Shown: piece by piece, positions 12,971-13,665 of the stretch
Layout: every line of letters starts with the position of its first letter
Position numbering within the stretch: the stretch's first letter is position 1
Source of the DNA: JALYQB01 sp035640155
Lineage (GTDB): Bacteria; Actinomycetota; Actinomycetes; Mycobacteriales; Pseudonocardiaceae
Assembly: GCA_035640155.1 (NCBI GenBank)
Contig: DASQWR010000173.1
Coordinates: forward strand, 1 to 13,665
Length of the DNA stretch: 13,665 bases
Direction of reading: 5' to 3'
Notes under the pieces: model-generated
Told to the model about the DNA's origin: nothing
Databases searched by the model: none
Seen by the model: the letters and a program-made list of their open reading frames with translations, nothing else
Program-made: the position numbers and the translations under genes

Positions 12971-13353
12971 GACGCTCCTTCTTCCTGGGTGGTCGCTGCT
13001 TCTTCCTGGGGGGTCGCTGCATCGGCATATGTGTTGTCGTCCATCGCGGCGAGCACCGCGTCGAGGCGCCGGTAACGCTCCTCGGCTTCCCGCCGGTATC
13101 GCTCAATCCACTTCGTCATCAGGTCGAACACCTCCGCTTCGAGGTGGACGGGACGGCGCTGGGCTTGCCGGGTGCGGCTGACGAGCCCGGCGTCCGCGAG
13201 CACCTTGAGGTGCTTCGAGACCGCCTGCACGGTCACGGTGTAGGGCTCGGCGAGCTCGTTCACCGTCGCGTCCCCGGCGGCCAGCCGTGCGACCATGTCG
13301 CGCCGGGTGGGGTCGGCCAGAGCCGCGAACACCCGTGAGAGCTGGTCGTCCAC
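12967..13353 (-). CDS. ArsR-family winged-helix transcriptional regulator
   Basis: 128 residues from the GTG at 13353, which has GGGAGG four bases upstream. The DNA-binding domain is clear: VFAALADPTRRDMVARLAAG at 8-27, then the helix-turn-helix region VNELAEPYTVTVQAVSKHLK at 31-50 and VLADAGLVSRTRQAQRRPVH. No CXC metal-binding motif is present, so it is not a classic metal sensor; it belongs with the metal-free SdpR-like group paired with AHSA1 proteins. The C-terminal tail contains two seven-residue repeats encoded by a 21-bp DNA repeat. Two matching palindromes flank its promoter, so autorepression is likely. Confidence 0.92.
   Translation of the reverse strand: MDDQLSRVFAALADPTRRDMVARLAAGDATVNELAEPYTVTVQAVSKHLKVLADAGLVSRTRQAQRRPVHLEAEVFDLMTKWIERYRREAEERYRRLDAVLAAMDDNTYADAATPQEEAATTQEEGAS
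12978..13019. repeat. 21-bp tandem repeat in arsR 3' end
   Basis: Two adjacent 21-base units, 12978-12998 and 12999-13019, differ at one base. They encode a duplicated heptapeptide (pattern ATPQEEA / ATTQEEG) in the tail of the ArsR protein, outside the winged-helix domain. The multiple of three keeps the frame open. Confidence 0.8.
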
Positions 13354-13369
13354 CGCGCCTCCCTTATTA

Positions 13370-13381
13370 AACCTTTGGGTT
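13370..13381. promoter_or_regulatory. Operator-like palindrome 1 at arsR
   Basis: AACCTTTGGGTT is an AACC-N4-GGTT dyad followed by GA. It lies between the -10 box and the arsR GTG, at or just after the predicted transcription start. The same dyad recurs 45 bases away, centre to centre, which suggests binding by the ArsR dimer. Confidence 0.6.
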
Positions 13382-13387
13382 GAACAC

Positions 13388-13416
13388 ACGATACAACTCG
13401 GTGCGCGGCTTTGCAA
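13388..13416 (-). promoter_or_regulatory. arsR promoter
   Basis: On the minus strand TTGCAA (13411-13416) is followed by a 17-base spacer and TATCGT (13388-13393), a good sigma-70 type pair with a TANNNT -10. The predicted start near 13381 leaves a leader of about 28 bases that contains the GGGAGG ribosome-binding site. The -35 box overlaps operator-like palindrome 2. Confidence 0.65.
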
Positions 13417-13426
13417 CCCTTAGGTT
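13415..13426. promoter_or_regulatory. Operator-like palindrome 2 at arsR
   Basis: AACCCTTAGGTT is the second AACC-N4-GGTT dyad, also followed by GA, and sharing its first bases with the -35 hexamer TTGCAA. Binding here would block the promoter directly. Confidence 0.6.
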
Positions 13427-13503
13427 GAATACGGTGCCCGACCCGGCGGGAGCGATGACCTGGCTGACGAACTGGCGGAACTCGGCGCCGACAGCCGTCG
13501 CGC

Positions 13504-13665
13504 CTACGGCACCGGCACAGCAGGCTGCTCGCGCTGCCGCCGCTGCTTGCGCCACCCGTAGCGGGTCAGCCCCCGCGGCTTGTACACCGACAGGACCGTG
13601 ACGATGAGCAACACCACCAGACCGCCAATGGAGTGCAGCAGTGAACCAGGCAGGTCGCGGGGGTC
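13504..13665 (-). CDS. C-terminal part of small membrane protein (DUF2269-like)
   Basis: The frame is open from the right edge for 53 codons and stops with TAG at 13504-13506. It begins in a hydrophobic stretch, LLHSIGGLVVLLIVTVLSVY, that makes one transmembrane helix, followed by KPRGLTRYGWRK and a basic tail ending in PAVPVP. The KPRGLTRYG pattern after the last helix is one I associate with actinobacterial DUF2269-type integral membrane proteins, but only the end is visible. It runs in the same direction as arsR, with about 150 bases between its stop and the arsR start, so the two are probably separate units because arsR has its own promoter. Confidence 0.7.
   Translation of the reverse strand, partial: DPRDLPGSLLHSIGGLVVLLIVTVLSVYKPRGLTRYGWRKQRRQREQPAVPVP

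Noticed and set aside
13367..13555. 62-codon minus-strand frame ahead of arsR
   Set aside because: It overlaps the end of the DUF2269-like gene in another frame and runs through the arsR promoter and operators; alanine-rich with no motif.
1..13665. tRNA, rRNA, riboswitch or insertion sequence
   Set aside because: I saw no tRNA-like cloverleaf, rRNA segment, known riboswitch core, or transposase frame with terminal inverted repeats; only reading by eye was possible, so small RNAs cannot be excluded.

Overview
The window is high-GC DNA whose gene content and codon use point to an actinobacterium. Pseudonocardiaceae or a close relative is my best guess, from protein similarity to mycobacterial and Streptomyces homologues and from frequent GTG starts. 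This assignment is inference.

Left and centre (1-9748, all on the minus strand, so read right to left): a small DUF3592-like membrane protein, demethylmenaquinone methyltransferase (menG/ubiE), a geranylgeranyl-reductase-family flavoprotein (menJ-like), then nuoA-B-C-D-E-F and the first 546 codons of nuoG, which runs off the left edge. Together they make and modify menaquinone and build the NADH-oxidising and quinone-reducing modules of respiratory complex I, which reduces menaquinone. The nuo genes are packed with 4-base ATGA/GTGA overlaps or gaps of 15 bases or less, so translational coupling is likely. Divergent from this block, on the plus strand, is a chorismate-utilising isochorismate synthase (menF-like, 9848-11089), which would supply the first committed step of menaquinone synthesis.

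Right part (11090-13665): the content changes to accessory genes and gene debris. There is a short remnant of a GNAT acetyltransferase, a strong 13-bp hairpin, a mazEF-type toxin-antitoxin pair with a palindrome over its promoter, a decayed minus-strand stretch holding a truncated winged-helix (AlkZ/YcaQ-like) gene, and an ArsR-SRPBCC pair with a good promoter and two matching operator-like palindromes. The window ends inside the last 53 codons of a small membrane protein.

No clearly new multi-gene system is visible. The least ordinary signals are: a 27-bp in-frame tandem repeat at the nuoD/nuoE junction that gives NuoE a repetitive N-terminus; a 24-bp repeat carrying identical hairpins ahead of nuoA; three GTG starts with a TANNNT box 6-7 bases upstream, suggesting leaderless transcripts; and the two palindromic operator layouts at mazE and arsR.
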